DNA of 64,000 nt from Biostraticola tofi (GCF_004343195.1 NZ_SMCR01000004.1:186001-250000); one strand, 5' to 3'. Shown: positions 52,962-61,432, numbered from the stretch's first letter. The notes: generated by a model not told the origin, from the letters alone. Translations and numbers: made by a program.

Positions 52962-53093
52962 ATTATTCAACCTGTTAATGACGCTAAGCTGTAATATAGA
53001 GTCTGGTTATTTCAGTTTTAACGCCCATATCACATTAACTGCTTCGGCAACCTGCAACCTGCAACAGGCATGGCAACTTGCAACCCGCTACTT

Positions 53094-53130
53094 GCATAAT
53101 TCTGCATAATGACGCATATTAACGCAACAA
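53094..53130. promoter_or_regulatory. Phased direct repeats upstream of the second DeoR gene
   Basis: GCATAAT, GCATAAT, GCATATT and GCAACAA start every 10 bp (53094, 53104, 53114, 53124), so they face the same side of the helix. DeoR-family regulators often bind such series. It ends 24 bp before the DeoR start. Confidence 0.55.
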
Positions 53131-53154
53131 TAAATGCAGAAAGGCGCAAGTAAC

Positions 53155-53952
53155 ATGAAGCTGGCCGAATCACGTAGGCAGAAAATTCTGGATTTACTGA
53201 GCCGGCACGGTGAACTGCAGGCCTCAGCGCTGGCGGATAAACTGTCCATATCGGAAGATACCGTCCGCCGGGACTTAATCAGGCTGGAGTCCACCGGTAT
53301 GCTTACTCGGGTCAGGGGAGGGGCGATACCTCGATCGCCGGTACCGCTCTACCATCAGGACCGACTGGGCAGAACCGGTGAATCAAAGCAGGCCATCGCC
53401 ATAATGGCCGTTTCACTGATCCGGATGGATGATGTGGTAGCGCTTGATGGTGGCACGACCACCCTGGCCATTGCCGAAGCCATTCCGGCTCGATTACGCT
53501 GCACCGTTGTGACCAATAATCTGCCCGCTGCCCTGGCGCTCGCCATCCATCCAGCGGTGGAGGTCATTGTGCTGGGCGGGAAACTGTTCAAACCCGCCAT
53601 GGATATGGTAGGTCATAAGGTGTGCGAAGAATTACGCGCCATGGCTTTCGATATCAGCTTTGTCGGCGCAACAAGCGCCAACAGCGCCACCGGTTTGAGC
53701 AGCATTGATTATGATGAAGTCCAGGTTAAACGTGCGCTGGTGGCGTCCGCGGAGCGCAGCGTCTGTGTGGTTTCCGGTGAAAAGCTGGGCAAGCACTCGC
53801 CGTTCTCCTATGCATCAGCCAACGAAATCAACGATATCATCACCGACAGCGATGCCCCGCCTGACGTTATCGAGCAATTCCGCGATAGAGGGGTAAATGT
53901 CATGCTGGCTGATACCGCCCCTCTGGTTAAGGAGTTCCGCAATGGCCGATGA
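53155..53952 (+). CDS. DeoR-family regulator paired with a Nudix hydrolase
   Basis: Transcription factor of 265 residues. HTH: RRQKILDLLSRHGELQASALADKLSISEDTVRRDL with RVRGGAI; DeoRC sensor: DGGTTTLAIAEA, GGKLFKPAMDMV, FVGATSAN. It overlaps the Nudix gene by 11 nt, so both are translated from one mRNA. It shares layout and partner type with the DeoR/nudK pair at 19-20.6 kb. A run of 10-bp-phased repeats upstream is a likely binding site. The divergent MFS gene is a candidate target too. Confidence 0.88.
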   Translation: MKLAESRRQKILDLLSRHGELQASALADKLSISEDTVRRDLIRLESTGMLTRVRGGAIPRSPVPLYHQDRLGRTGESKQAIAIMAVSLIRMDDVVALDGGTTTLAIAEAIPARLRCTVVTNNLPAALALAIHPAVEVIVLGGKLFKPAMDMVGHKVCEELRAMAFDISFVGATSANSATGLSSIDYDEVQVKRALVASAERSVCVVSGEKLGKHSPFSYASANEINDIITDSDAPPDVIEQFRDRGVNVMLADTAPLVKEFRNGR

Positions 53953-54487
53953 GATTAAAACGCTGGCGTCACGTGAGATTTATCGCAACCGGTGGCTGAC
54001 CCTGAAAGAAGATCACATCCTGCGGGCGGACGGCAGCGAAGGCATCTACTCCGTGATTGAAAAAACCGATTTCGTGGTCATCATACCGGTCCAGGATGAC
54101 GCCATTTTTGTGGTTGAACAATATCGCTATCCGTTAAAAGAACGCACCATCGAATTGCCCCAGGGCAGTTGGGAACTGTCACCCTCAGCGCCTCCTGAAG
54201 AAATAGCCGCGGGAGAATTGAGAGAGGAAACCGGCCTTTCGGCAGGAACGCTCGACTATGTCGGCTATCAGAAGCTGGCCCAGGGATATTCAGCCCAAGG
54301 CTATCATATCTACATTGCCAACGATCTGAGCTACCACGGACAGCAGCTGGATGCCGAGGAATACGGCTTAACCGCCAGGAAAATGAAAAGCAGTGATTTT
54401 AACCGATTAATCCTCGAAGGCAGGATTACCGATGCCACCTCGGTCACGGCTTTTTTGTTGGCAAAAGAGAAAGGGTTACTGTCATAA
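53942..54487 (+). CDS. Nudix hydrolase, ADP-ribose pyrophosphatase-like
   Basis: A 181-residue Nudix enzyme. The box GSWELSPSAPPEEIAAGELREE then TGL keeps the metal-binding REETG residues; EQYRYPLKERTIELPQG before it is typical of ADP-ribose or nucleoside-diphosphate-sugar pyrophosphatases. AAGGAG lies 8 nt before the ATG, inside the deoR coding region (11-nt overlap). It differs in type from the NudK of the first DeoR-Nudix pair. Its 3' end meets the convergent nimT gene with stops 6 bp apart. The probable role is hydrolysis of a sugar nucleotide or ADP-ribose whose sugar-phosphate product could be the DeoR effector (inference). Confidence 0.85.
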   Translation: MADEIKTLASREIYRNRWLTLKEDHILRADGSEGIYSVIEKTDFVVIIPVQDDAIFVVEQYRYPLKERTIELPQGSWELSPSAPPEEIAAGELREETGLSAGTLDYVGYQKLAQGYSAQGYHIYIANDLSYHGQQLDAEEYGLTARKMKSSDFNRLILEGRITDATSVTAFLLAKEKGLLS

Positions 54488-55669
54488 ATAGCGATTTCTG
54501 CCGGCCATATAACCCAGCAGCGATAACACCAAAGCCAGCAGGGTACAGCCTGCCAAGGGGACTGCCCAACCGCCGATGCTGTCCCGCAGCAGACCGATGG
54601 CGGGCGGGCCGCCGGCTGCCAGCAGATAGCCCACCCCTTGGGCCATGCCGGATAACGCTGCTGCCTGGGTGGCATTGCCGGATCGCAGGCTGATAAACGC
54701 CAGTCCCAAGATAACGCCTGCTCCGCTACTAATGCCTAAGCAAACTACCCAGAGCGTGGCCAATGCCGGAACAAACAGCAGACCTGCCAGGCCAAGCGCA
54801 CCCAGCAAAGCAAAACCGATGCCCATCGCCCGCTGGTCATCCATTCTGGTCAGTAGCGGTCCGATAAAAAAGCCGGGAACCGCGGTAGCCAGCTGCAGCA
54901 CGCCATGCAGCGATCCGGCCTCACCTTCGCTAAAGCCCAGGCTCTGAAGAATGGCCGGCAGCCAGGCAACAATAATGTAATAGATAAGCGAGTTAAGCCC
55001 AAAGAACAGCGATACTTGCCAGGCAAGGGCAGAACGCCAAACGCCTGTAGACGAGCGCCGGTGGTGATCGTTGTGGTGTACTATCGGTGACTGATGCGTA
55101 AACAGCTGCGGCAACCAGGCCAGCAAACCCACTACCGGCAACAGCAGTGTCAACAATAACGCCGGTTGCCAGCCGCCGTCAAAGCCGTTTGCCGCCGGAA
55201 CCATCACCGCCGATCCCAGCGCCGCAGCCAGGCCCATGGTCAGTGCATAGAGCCCGGTCAGGCTGGCCGCCCGGTGGGGCAAATCCCGCTTCAGGATGCC
55301 GGGTAACAGCACATTGCCAAAGGCAATGCCCAGGCCAATAAGCAACGTCCCGCCGTATAATCCTCCCAAGCCGGTACCAGAACGGACAATGATCCCTGCA
55401 CCGATGGCCACTAAGGCCAGCAACAGGGTTCTCTCCATGCCAGCCTTGCGCGCCAAGCCGGCGGCCAGGGGGGAGAAAACGGCGAATGCCAGCAAGGGCA
55501 GCGTTTGCAGCAGGCCTGCCTGGGCGGTAGTCAGCCCAAAGCTGGTCCTTATCAATTCCAGCAACGGCGCTACACTGGTAAACGGGGCCCGCAGGTTGGC
55601 GGCGATAAGTAAAATGCCCACAATGAGCAGCGTGGTTTTTTTCGACGTACTGGGTATGACTGGCATCAT
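54482..55669 (-). CDS. nimT: NimT-like exporter (CynX/NimT family MFS)
   Basis: Inner-membrane transporter of 395 residues with strong likeness to E. coli YeaN/NimT, which exports 2-nitroimidazole: LIAANLRAPFTSVAPLLE, GLTTAQAGLLQTLPLLAFA, GNVLLPGILKRD, FFGLNSLIYYIIVAWLPAIL and LSGMAQGVGYLLAAGGPP are near-identical blocks. It diverges from an AraC gene as nimT does from nimR in E. coli. Two ATGs, 55669 and 55666, begin the frame. The natural substrate in this organism is unknown. Confidence 0.88.
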   Translation of the reverse strand: MMPVIPSTSKKTTLLIVGILLIAANLRAPFTSVAPLLELIRTSFGLTTAQAGLLQTLPLLAFAVFSPLAAGLARKAGMERTLLLALVAIGAGIIVRSGTGLGGLYGGTLLIGLGIAFGNVLLPGILKRDLPHRAASLTGLYALTMGLAAALGSAVMVPAANGFDGGWQPALLLTLLLPVVGLLAWLPQLFTHQSPIVHHNDHHRRSSTGVWRSALAWQVSLFFGLNSLIYYIIVAWLPAILQSLGFSEGEAGSLHGVLQLATAVPGFFIGPLLTRMDDQRAMGIGFALLGALGLAGLLFVPALATLWVVCLGISSGAGVILGLAFISLRSGNATQAAALSGMAQGVGYLLAAGGPPAIGLLRDSIGGWAVPLAGCTLLALVLSLLGYMAGRNRYL

Positions 55670-55814
55670 TTATGCTCTGATTCACATTACAGGTGACACT
55701 ATATAGGCTTGTGTTTGTGACTTGATATCGATATAACAGCAATCAATCGCTAAATTACGCCAAAATAGCCTTGCCGCGCTGTTGGCCCCCTGATCGGCCT
55801 GGAGGGGAATTGAC

Positions 55815-56594
55815 ATGTCATTGCTCAGTTCACTGCAAAATTTTGATATCGACCTGAACCCGAATCCGGTCGTCGCGCTAAAAGTTCCCTCCACTGAAAA
55901 TCAGGAAGACGTGCCTTTTCATGTTCACCGGAAGGGGCAACTTATCCTGACGCTGCAGGGCGGGGTGACCTGCCTTGCCCCCCATGCCTACTGGATGGTG
56001 CCCGCCAATTGTGCTGCCTGGATGCCTGCCGGTGTCCCACACAGCAATCGGGTCACTGCTAATGCCCATGTGTTGTTTTTATATATCGAGCCTGATGTCC
56101 CGGGTTTGCCCCAAGAGTGCTGTACGCTGAATATCAGCGTTATGCTGCGAGAAATGATTAAGCACTTTGCCGATTTCCCGCAGGATTATGCAAAAAAAAC
56201 CTATTATGCCGATTTCGCCCAGATCATGCTGCACGAACTCTCCCTGATGCCGGTTGAACGGCTAAGCCTGCCGATAAGCGATAATTCGAAAATAAGAACG
56301 CTGGCCGATAGCTTGATGGAAAATCCTGGCGACAGAAGCAGCTTGGACAGATGGGCCAATCGTCTGGCCATGAGCAAACGCACTTTCGAGCGGTTTATCA
56401 AAAAGGAAACCGGGATGACTTTCGGTCGCTGGAGACAGCAACTGCATCTGTTGGTCGCCATTCGCCTGCTGGTCACCGGGTCCTCGGTACAGACTACCGC
56501 CTATGAACTGGGTTATGACTCTGTCACCGCGTTTATTACCATGTTTAAAAAAGCATTAGGAAAAACGCCGGGTCGATTTTTGGATGAAAGATAA
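55815..56594 (+). CDS. nimR: AraC-family regulator, NimR-like
   Basis: A 259-residue regulator with an N-terminal cupin-type sensor (VPFHVHRKGQLILTLQGGVTCL; AAWMPAGVPHSNRV) and a C-terminal AraC double HTH (SSLDRWANRLAMSKRTFERFIKKETGMTF; TTAYELGYDSVTAFITMFKK). GGAGGGG lies 6 nt before the ATG. It faces the nimT-like exporter, as E. coli NimR (YeaM) does, so control of that gene is probable. The effector is unknown here. Confidence 0.85.
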   Translation: MSLLSSLQNFDIDLNPNPVVALKVPSTENQEDVPFHVHRKGQLILTLQGGVTCLAPHAYWMVPANCAAWMPAGVPHSNRVTANAHVLFLYIEPDVPGLPQECCTLNISVMLREMIKHFADFPQDYAKKTYYADFAQIMLHELSLMPVERLSLPISDNSKIRTLADSLMENPGDRSSLDRWANRLAMSKRTFERFIKKETGMTFGRWRQQLHLLVAIRLLVTGSSVQTTAYELGYDSVTAFITMFKKALGKTPGRFLDER

Positions 56595-56644
56595 ACCACT
56601 CACCCGAGCGTATCGGGATACCGCTAATAAGGAGCTATCGTTAG

Positions 56645-56707
56645 ATGCAGGATAAAGGGGTTAACCGGCGGACCATTATCGCCACAGTTGCGGGAGAGCA
56701 TCGATGA
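56645..56707 (+). CDS. Possible 20-codon leader peptide
   Basis: A short frame (MQDKGVNRRTIIATVAGEHR) with GGAG about 10 nt upstream, whose TGA overlaps the ATG of the next gene (ATGA). This would couple translation of the YcaQ-like gene. It could be a chance frame. Confidence 0.3.
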   Translation: MQDKGVNRRTIIATVAGEHR

Positions 56708-57897
56708 AGGCGGAGATCTCGGTGTCAGAGGCCAGGCGCTTCGCGCTTACCGCGCAGGGCTTTAACGGCTTTCGCCGCCAGGGTGCGATGAGTGCGGCGC
56801 AGCTTAAGCGCTCAATTGATCGGCTCGGCCTGCTACAGATCGACAGCGTCAATGTCCTGGTCCGTGCCCATTATCTGCCGCTTTTTTCCAGGCTAGGCGC
56901 CTATGAGCGTACTCTGCTGGATGCTGTTATCGCAGCCAGGCCGAAACGGCTATTTGAATACTGGGGACATGAAGCCTCGCTGCTGCCGATTGACTGCCAA
57001 CCTCTGCTGCGCTGGCGCATGGCGCGGGCGCTCGACGGACAGGACATCTGGACGCAGCTAAAACCCTTTGCCCGCGAGCGCCGGGCTGAAGCTGATGCCT
57101 TGCTTGACCGTATCAGGACCGAAGGGCCGTTGGCCGCCTCCGATGTAGCGGGCAGCAGTGCCTCGAAGGGGATGTGGGTATGGAGCGAGGCCAAACACGC
57201 CCTCGAATGGCTGTTCTGGGCCGGCCTTATCGCGACGACGCACCGGCGCAGCAGCTTTGAGCGGGTCTATGATCTGCCCGAACGGGTATTGCCCGGCACC
57301 CTCCTTAACCTTCCCACCCCCAGCGGCGCAGACGCCCGGAGAGCGCTGCTTGCCAGGGCGGGCAGGGCGTTGGGCATCGCCACCGCGGATGATCTGCGCG
57401 ACTACTATCGCCTCGGGGCGCAAGACGTGAGATTGCCGATAGCGCAGTTGGTGGAAGAAGGCACCCTTTGCCCGGTACGGGTGCGCGGTTGGCGCCAACC
57501 GGCTTATCTGCATCAGGATGCGCGTGCCGGCCGCAAAATGGAGGGCGCAGCACTGATATCACCCTTTGATCCGCTTATCTGGCATCGTCCGCGCACCGAA
57601 AGGCTGTTCGGTTTCCGTTACCGCCTGGAGATTTACACCCCTGCTCACAAACGCCAGCATGGCTATTATGTGCTGCCCTTCCTGCTGGATGGCCGGCTTG
57701 TCGCCCGTGTCGATCTAAAGGCAGATCGCCAGGCAGCCACGCTGCGGGTCCAGCGGGCGCATATTGAGCCCGACGCGCCGGCATCAACGTTGGACAGGCT
57801 ATATGAGGAGCTGCGCCTGATGGCGGCCTGGCTCGGATTACCGAATCTGGCGATTGCGCCGGCGGCGAATATCGATCCGGGTTTTACTGTTGTTTAA
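56704..57897 (+). CDS. YcaQ/AlkX-like DNA glycosylase (HTH_42 family)
   Basis: A 397-residue protein of the YcaQ family, winged-helix DNA glycosylases that remove bulky alkylated bases and unhook interstrand crosslinks. The catalytic QID motif lies in LGLLQIDSVNVL (residues about 43-54), and YWGHEASLLP, SKGMWVWSEAKHALEWLFWAGLIATTHRRSSFERVYDLPERVL in outline and LISPFDPLIWHRPRTERLFGFRYRLEIY are hallmarks. The length is like E. coli YcaQ (410). GGGAG lies 6-9 nt upstream; a possible leader frame overlaps the start. No neighbour suggests a linked toxin or metabolite. Crosslink repair is inferred from the family. Confidence 0.85.
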   Translation: MKAEISVSEARRFALTAQGFNGFRRQGAMSAAQLKRSIDRLGLLQIDSVNVLVRAHYLPLFSRLGAYERTLLDAVIAARPKRLFEYWGHEASLLPIDCQPLLRWRMARALDGQDIWTQLKPFARERRAEADALLDRIRTEGPLAASDVAGSSASKGMWVWSEAKHALEWLFWAGLIATTHRRSSFERVYDLPERVLPGTLLNLPTPSGADARRALLARAGRALGIATADDLRDYYRLGAQDVRLPIAQLVEEGTLCPVRVRGWRQPAYLHQDARAGRKMEGAALISPFDPLIWHRPRTERLFGFRYRLEIYTPAHKRQHGYYVLPFLLDGRLVARVDLKADRQAATLRVQRAHIEPDAPASTLDRLYEELRLMAAWLGLPNLAIAPAANIDPGFTVV

Positions 57898-57953
57898 CGC
57901 GGAGCATAGTCGGCTGCACTCTGGCGATCAGCAAAAAAAAATCGACTAATACA

Positions 57954-57982
57954 TTTCATGTGATACTGTAAGTTACATGAAA
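57954..57982. promoter_or_regulatory. Rrf2-type inverted repeat over the regulator start
   Basis: Perfect arms TTTCATGT (57954-57961) and ACATGAAA (57975-57982) separated by 13 bp; the start codon of the Rrf2 gene lies in the right arm. Probable autoregulatory site. Confidence 0.6.
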
Positions 57983-58522
57983 AGAGACAGTAAATTATCA
58001 GGCATATTGCACGTATTGCTCCATATGGCCGAATACCACGCCCCGGTGACTTCAGAGAAGCTGAGCGAGGTCATGGCTACCCACCCGGTCGTCATTCGTC
58101 GATTGATGGCGGGCCTGCGCGAACGGGGTTTTGTCAGCTCAGAGAAGGGGCATGGCGGAGGGTGGCGACTGACCTGCAATTTCGCCGAGCTGACATTACT
58201 GGACATCTGGCGTGCGGTCGGCGAAACCTCTTTAATTTCACTCTCGAACCGTACTGATGCCCCCGCTTGCCTGGTTGAGCAAGCCGTCAATCGTGCAATC
58301 AATAAAGCCAGTCAGGAGGCTGAGGCGCTACTGATAGCCCGGCTGGGGGACGTTACCCTCGCTCAGTTATCCATTGATTTTCATCAGCATTTTTCTACTC
58401 ATCATCCCCATCACGCACATGGAGCTCATGAGTTCCATGACTTCCATGAGCTCTATGACTCGCATGACTCCCATGACGTCGATGACCCAGCAGATAAGGC
58501 AGCCAAACGTGAACGGCACTAA
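57977..58522 (+). CDS. Rrf2-family regulator with histidine-rich C-terminus
   Basis: A 181-residue regulator. The winged helix (VTSEKLSEVMATHPVVIRRLMAGLRERGFVSSEKGHGGGWRL) and the following DIWRAVGE are typical Rrf2. Only two cysteines are present (LTCNF and PACLV), so the three-cysteine Fe-S cluster of IscR/NsrR is probably lacking, as in YwnA-type members. From about residue 137 the chain is rich in histidine (HQHF, HHPHHAHGAHEFHDFHELYDSHD), which could bind metal and derives from a 9-bp repeat. It overlaps the methyltransferase gene, a common pairing for YwnA-type Rrf2 proteins. An inverted repeat covers the start. Confidence 0.8.
   Translation: MKRDSKLSGILHVLLHMAEYHAPVTSEKLSEVMATHPVVIRRLMAGLRERGFVSSEKGHGGGWRLTCNFAELTLLDIWRAVGETSLISLSNRTDAPACLVEQAVNRAINKASQEAEALLIARLGDVTLAQLSIDFHQHFSTHHPHHAHGAHEFHDFHELYDSHDSHDVDDPADKAAKRERH
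58418..58487 (+). repeat. 9-bp tandem repeat (CATGANTCC type) in overlapping coding frames
   Basis: About seven degenerate units encode the His/Asp-rich tail of the Rrf2 protein in one frame and MTSM-type repeats at the start of the methyltransferase frame in another. Confidence 0.7.
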
Positions 58523-59195
58523 CGGTATTTTCAATGATGATTTTTCTCGTCGCTATGATGCCTATAACAGCCGTTTGGCTGTTTTTGGCGATAACCTGTA
58601 TTCGCTCACCGGGCTGTTACTGGCTGTTCTGCCTGACGATGCAAACGTGCTTTGTATAGGAGCGGGTACTGGTAAAGAGATGCTCAACCTGGCCGAAGCT
58701 CATCCGGGCTGGCATTTTACCGGGGTCGATCCGTCGCCAGATATGCTCAGGGTCTGTGGTGAAAAATTACGGCAGGCGGGTATCAGTGCTCGCTGTACGT
58801 TGATCAATGGCGTTATCGATGACGTACCCGCTGGTGAGAATTATCACGCGGTAATCTGCATGCTGGTGACGCATTTTATTGTCGAGCCGGCGCGTCAGGA
58901 GATTTACCGGCAGATGGCTGCAAGGCTGAAACAGGGCGGAAAGCTGGTCATTGCCGAGATTGCGGCAGATATGGCGGCAGATGATTTTAAGCAGCAGCTG
59001 CTCAGTTGGACGGCGATGCATGAAGTGGCCAGCCAGACTACGCACGATCCTGAGGAAATAAGAGCTCAGTTCAATCAGAAGCTGCGGATATTACCCCCGG
59101 CAGAAACCGAGCTATTGATGGTTAAGGCCGGCTTTAATCAACCCTATCACTTTTTTCAGGCTCTATTGATTCATGCATGGATTGCCACGAAGTAA
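58482..59195 (+). CDS. Class I SAM-dependent methyltransferase
   Basis: About 237 residues if started at ATG 58482 (MTQQIRQ); the frame continues upstream through repeat DNA with several ATGs from 58374. The SAM-binding motif is VLCIGAGTGKEMLNLAEAHPG with acidic GVDPSPDML. The C-terminal half resembles small-molecule methyltransferases. It overlaps the Rrf2 gene by about 40 nt, with the start region in the 9-bp repeats, so translation is likely coupled. Regulation by that Rrf2 protein is inferred. The acceptor is unknown. Confidence 0.8.
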   Translation: MTQQIRQPNVNGTNGIFNDDFSRRYDAYNSRLAVFGDNLYSLTGLLLAVLPDDANVLCIGAGTGKEMLNLAEAHPGWHFTGVDPSPDMLRVCGEKLRQAGISARCTLINGVIDDVPAGENYHAVICMLVTHFIVEPARQEIYRQMAARLKQGGKLVIAEIAADMAADDFKQQLLSWTAMHEVASQTTHDPEEIRAQFNQKLRILPPAETELLMVKAGFNQPYHFFQALLIHAWIATK

Positions 59196-59257
59196 TGGCT
59201 TATCAGGGCAGTTCAGCTTCTTTGTCAAAAAAGGCAGCCAGCGCGCCGAGACTGTAG

Positions 59258-59347
59258 ATGGCTTTGTTAAAAAAGCCCAATTTTTATAAACTTATTGCAG
59301 GAGCTACAGGAGTCGCAGGCGTCGCAGCAATTTTCTGCTTCTTATAG
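59258..59347 (+). CDS. Possible 29-residue hydrophobic peptide
   Basis: A frame of 29 codons with a lysine-rich start (MALLKKPNFYK) and a hydrophobic rest (LIAGATGVAGVAAIFCFL), like single-helix small membrane proteins. GAG is 7 nt upstream. The glycine/alanine stretch comes from short repeats, so it could be chance. Confidence 0.3.
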   Translation: MALLKKPNFYKLIAGATGVAGVAAIFCFL

Positions 59348-59398
59348 TGCGTCAACGCTTTGGCAGGGTATTCTGAAACACCAGCCGGGAAGGATATA

Positions 59399-60646
59399 AT
59401 GACCATAGAGCAATTTACGATTGATATTCCCCAATCACCGCTTGATGATCTCAGCCGCAGGCTTGAACACATCCGCTGGCCTACACTGGCTGCCGATGAG
59501 GACTGGCAGAAGGGAGTACCGAGCCACTTTCTGAAGTCACTGATGGATAGCTGGCGGAACGACTTCAACTGGCGTGAGCAGGAAGCAGAACTCAATCGGT
59601 TCTCTCATTATCGCAGCGAAATTGACGGATATCATATCCATTTCATCTACCAGCGAGGAAAGGGCCCGACGCCTGTTCCGCTTATTCTTACCCATGGATG
59701 GCCAGACTCATTTACGCGATATCAGAAAGTTATTCCTTACCTGACCGATCCGGCTCGATTCGGCGGTTCACCAGAAGATGCGTTTGATGTCATTATACCT
59801 TCGATTCCGGGATTTGGTTTCTCGTCATGCCCCCACCCAGCGGGCCTTAATAACGCCCGGGTAGCAAAACTGTGGTTCAAGCTAATGACCGACCGGTTGG
59901 GCTATCAATCCTTTTGTGCCGCAGGCGGGGATATTGGTTCAAGCGTGACCCGCTATCTGGCCGCTCTGTATCCGGATCATCTTACCGCGATACATCTTAC
60001 CGATGTGGGCATCATCCGTGATCTGATGACTCATCCCCAACCGGAAACCCTTACCGAGGAAGAACAGGCATATCGTCAATCGGCCGCCAGATGGGTCCGC
60101 GAGGAAGGGGGTTATATGTCCATCCAGTCAACAAAACCCTGGACACTGGCTTATGGACTAAATGACTCGCCGGCAGGACTGGCGGCATGGATAGCCGAAA
60201 AATACCGCTCATGGAGCGACTGTGGCGGTGACCTGTTCAACAGTTTCACTCCCGATGAAGTATTGACCAATATCACGCTGTACTGGTTAACGGAGTCTAT
60301 CGGGACTTCAGCCCATATTTACCGTGAAAACCTGTCTTCCCTGCCGCCGTTGCAAAAGTCCACTGTGCCGGTGGGCGTGGCGTGTTTCCCGGCCGATATT
60401 CTCCCGCCGCCACGCAGCTTTGCTGAAAAGCATTATCATATCTGTCGCTGGAGCAACATGCCGCGCGGCGGCCATTTCCCATCAATGGAAGAGCCAGAGC
60501 TATTTGCCGACGATGTCCGGGCTTTTTTCCGCGCATATCGATTAGCGGAAGACAGTAGGCCGTTTTATGGCCTGCGGCGCAACATCCGCCCAGGCCAGGG
60601 CTATGCCAGCAGGCAGATAGCGGTTAAATCTGGTAGCCGCCGCTGA
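59399..60646 (+). CDS. Epoxide hydrolase (EHN family)
   Basis: A 415-residue alpha/beta hydrolase with the N-terminal EHN domain (FTIDIPQSPLDDLSRRLEHIRWP) typical of microsomal-type epoxide hydrolases. The oxyanion motif is THGWPDSF, the nucleophile D178 lies in GGDIGSSV, and the histidine in RGGHFPSMEEP; the paired tyrosine of the cap is in NITLYWLTESIGTSAHIYRE. AAGGA lies 5 nt before ATG 59399. The last 20 residues extend past the usual end. No signal peptide is seen. It probably opens epoxides of xenobiotics or lipids; the substrate is unknown. Confidence 0.88.
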   Translation: MTIEQFTIDIPQSPLDDLSRRLEHIRWPTLAADEDWQKGVPSHFLKSLMDSWRNDFNWREQEAELNRFSHYRSEIDGYHIHFIYQRGKGPTPVPLILTHGWPDSFTRYQKVIPYLTDPARFGGSPEDAFDVIIPSIPGFGFSSCPHPAGLNNARVAKLWFKLMTDRLGYQSFCAAGGDIGSSVTRYLAALYPDHLTAIHLTDVGIIRDLMTHPQPETLTEEEQAYRQSAARWVREEGGYMSIQSTKPWTLAYGLNDSPAGLAAWIAEKYRSWSDCGGDLFNSFTPDEVLTNITLYWLTESIGTSAHIYRENLSSLPPLQKSTVPVGVACFPADILPPPRSFAEKHYHICRWSNMPRGGHFPSMEEPELFADDVRAFFRAYRLAEDSRPFYGLRRNIRPGQGYASRQIAVKSGSRR

Positions 60647-61379
60647 CATCAAGCACGCCACCGGTGATGTAGCTGGCATCCGGCCCGGCCAGAAAGCCGA
60701 CTGCTGCAGCCACTTCTTCAACCGTTGCAACGCGACGAATGGCATGCAGATCCATCATGGCGTCCGGCAAGTGGTCGGCAACGCCGGCAGCCATATCGGT
60801 CGGCATGATGCCAGGCTGCACCACGTTCACCGTGATATTACGTGGCCCCAGATCGCGGCCTACGCCTTTTGCATAGCCAAGGACTGCTGCCTTGGTGCCG
60901 GCATAGTCAGCTACCCCGGGGAAGGCCACTCGGCTGCCAAGCCCTGAGCCAATAAACACAATACGTCCGCCATCGATCAGTTTCAGCGCCGCAGCGCGCG
61001 TTGTGGCGACGGTGCCGAGCACATTGATGCGCCACTGGCGATCCAGACCATCGGTGTCCAGTTCAGGATCTCCTACCGGCTTACCCTGCACGGCGATAGC
61101 AGCGTTGTTCACCAGGATATCCAGTTTGCCGAAGTGAGCAATTACCGCATCAATTAATGGTCCAGCGGCGGCCATGTCAGCCTGGTCGCTTTGAATGGCT
61201 AGCGCACGCACGCCCTTGGCTTTCAATTTCTCGACCACCGCTGCTGCTTTATCGGCCGAAGACAGATAGCTTATCGCTACGTCTGCCCCTTTTTCAGCCA
61301 GATCTTCCGCAATTGCTGCGCCAAGTCCACGCGACCCGCCGGTGATGAGAGCGACTTTACCCGTCAATGATTTTTGCAT
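60624..61379 (-). CDS. SDR oxidoreductase (3-oxoacyl-ACP reductase-like)
   Basis: An NAD(P)-dependent SDR of 251 residues: TGGSRGLGA (cofactor), DILVNNAAIA, the serine in FIGSGLGSRV and Y-A-G-T-K (DYAGTKAA). Its 3' end overlaps that of the epoxide hydrolase gene by 23 bp on the other strand. It is divergent from a TetR gene, with a perfect palindrome between them, a classic arrangement for an inducible stress oxidoreductase. AGGGG lies about 7 nt before the ATG. The substrate is unknown. Confidence 0.87.
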   Translation of the reverse strand: MQKSLTGKVALITGGSRGLGAAIAEDLAEKGADVAISYLSSADKAAAVVEKLKAKGVRALAIQSDQADMAAAGPLIDAVIAHFGKLDILVNNAAIAVQGKPVGDPELDTDGLDRQWRINVLGTVATTRAAALKLIDGGRIVFIGSGLGSRVAFPGVADYAGTKAAVLGYAKGVGRDLGPRNITVNVVQPGIMPTDMAAGVADHLPDAMMDLHAIRRVATVEEVAAAVGFLAGPDASYITGGVLDVSGGYQI

Positions 61380-61432
61380 TAAAAAACCCCTGTGTGATGC
61401 CCTGATGCATGGATTGCAAGGCAGATTCTTAT

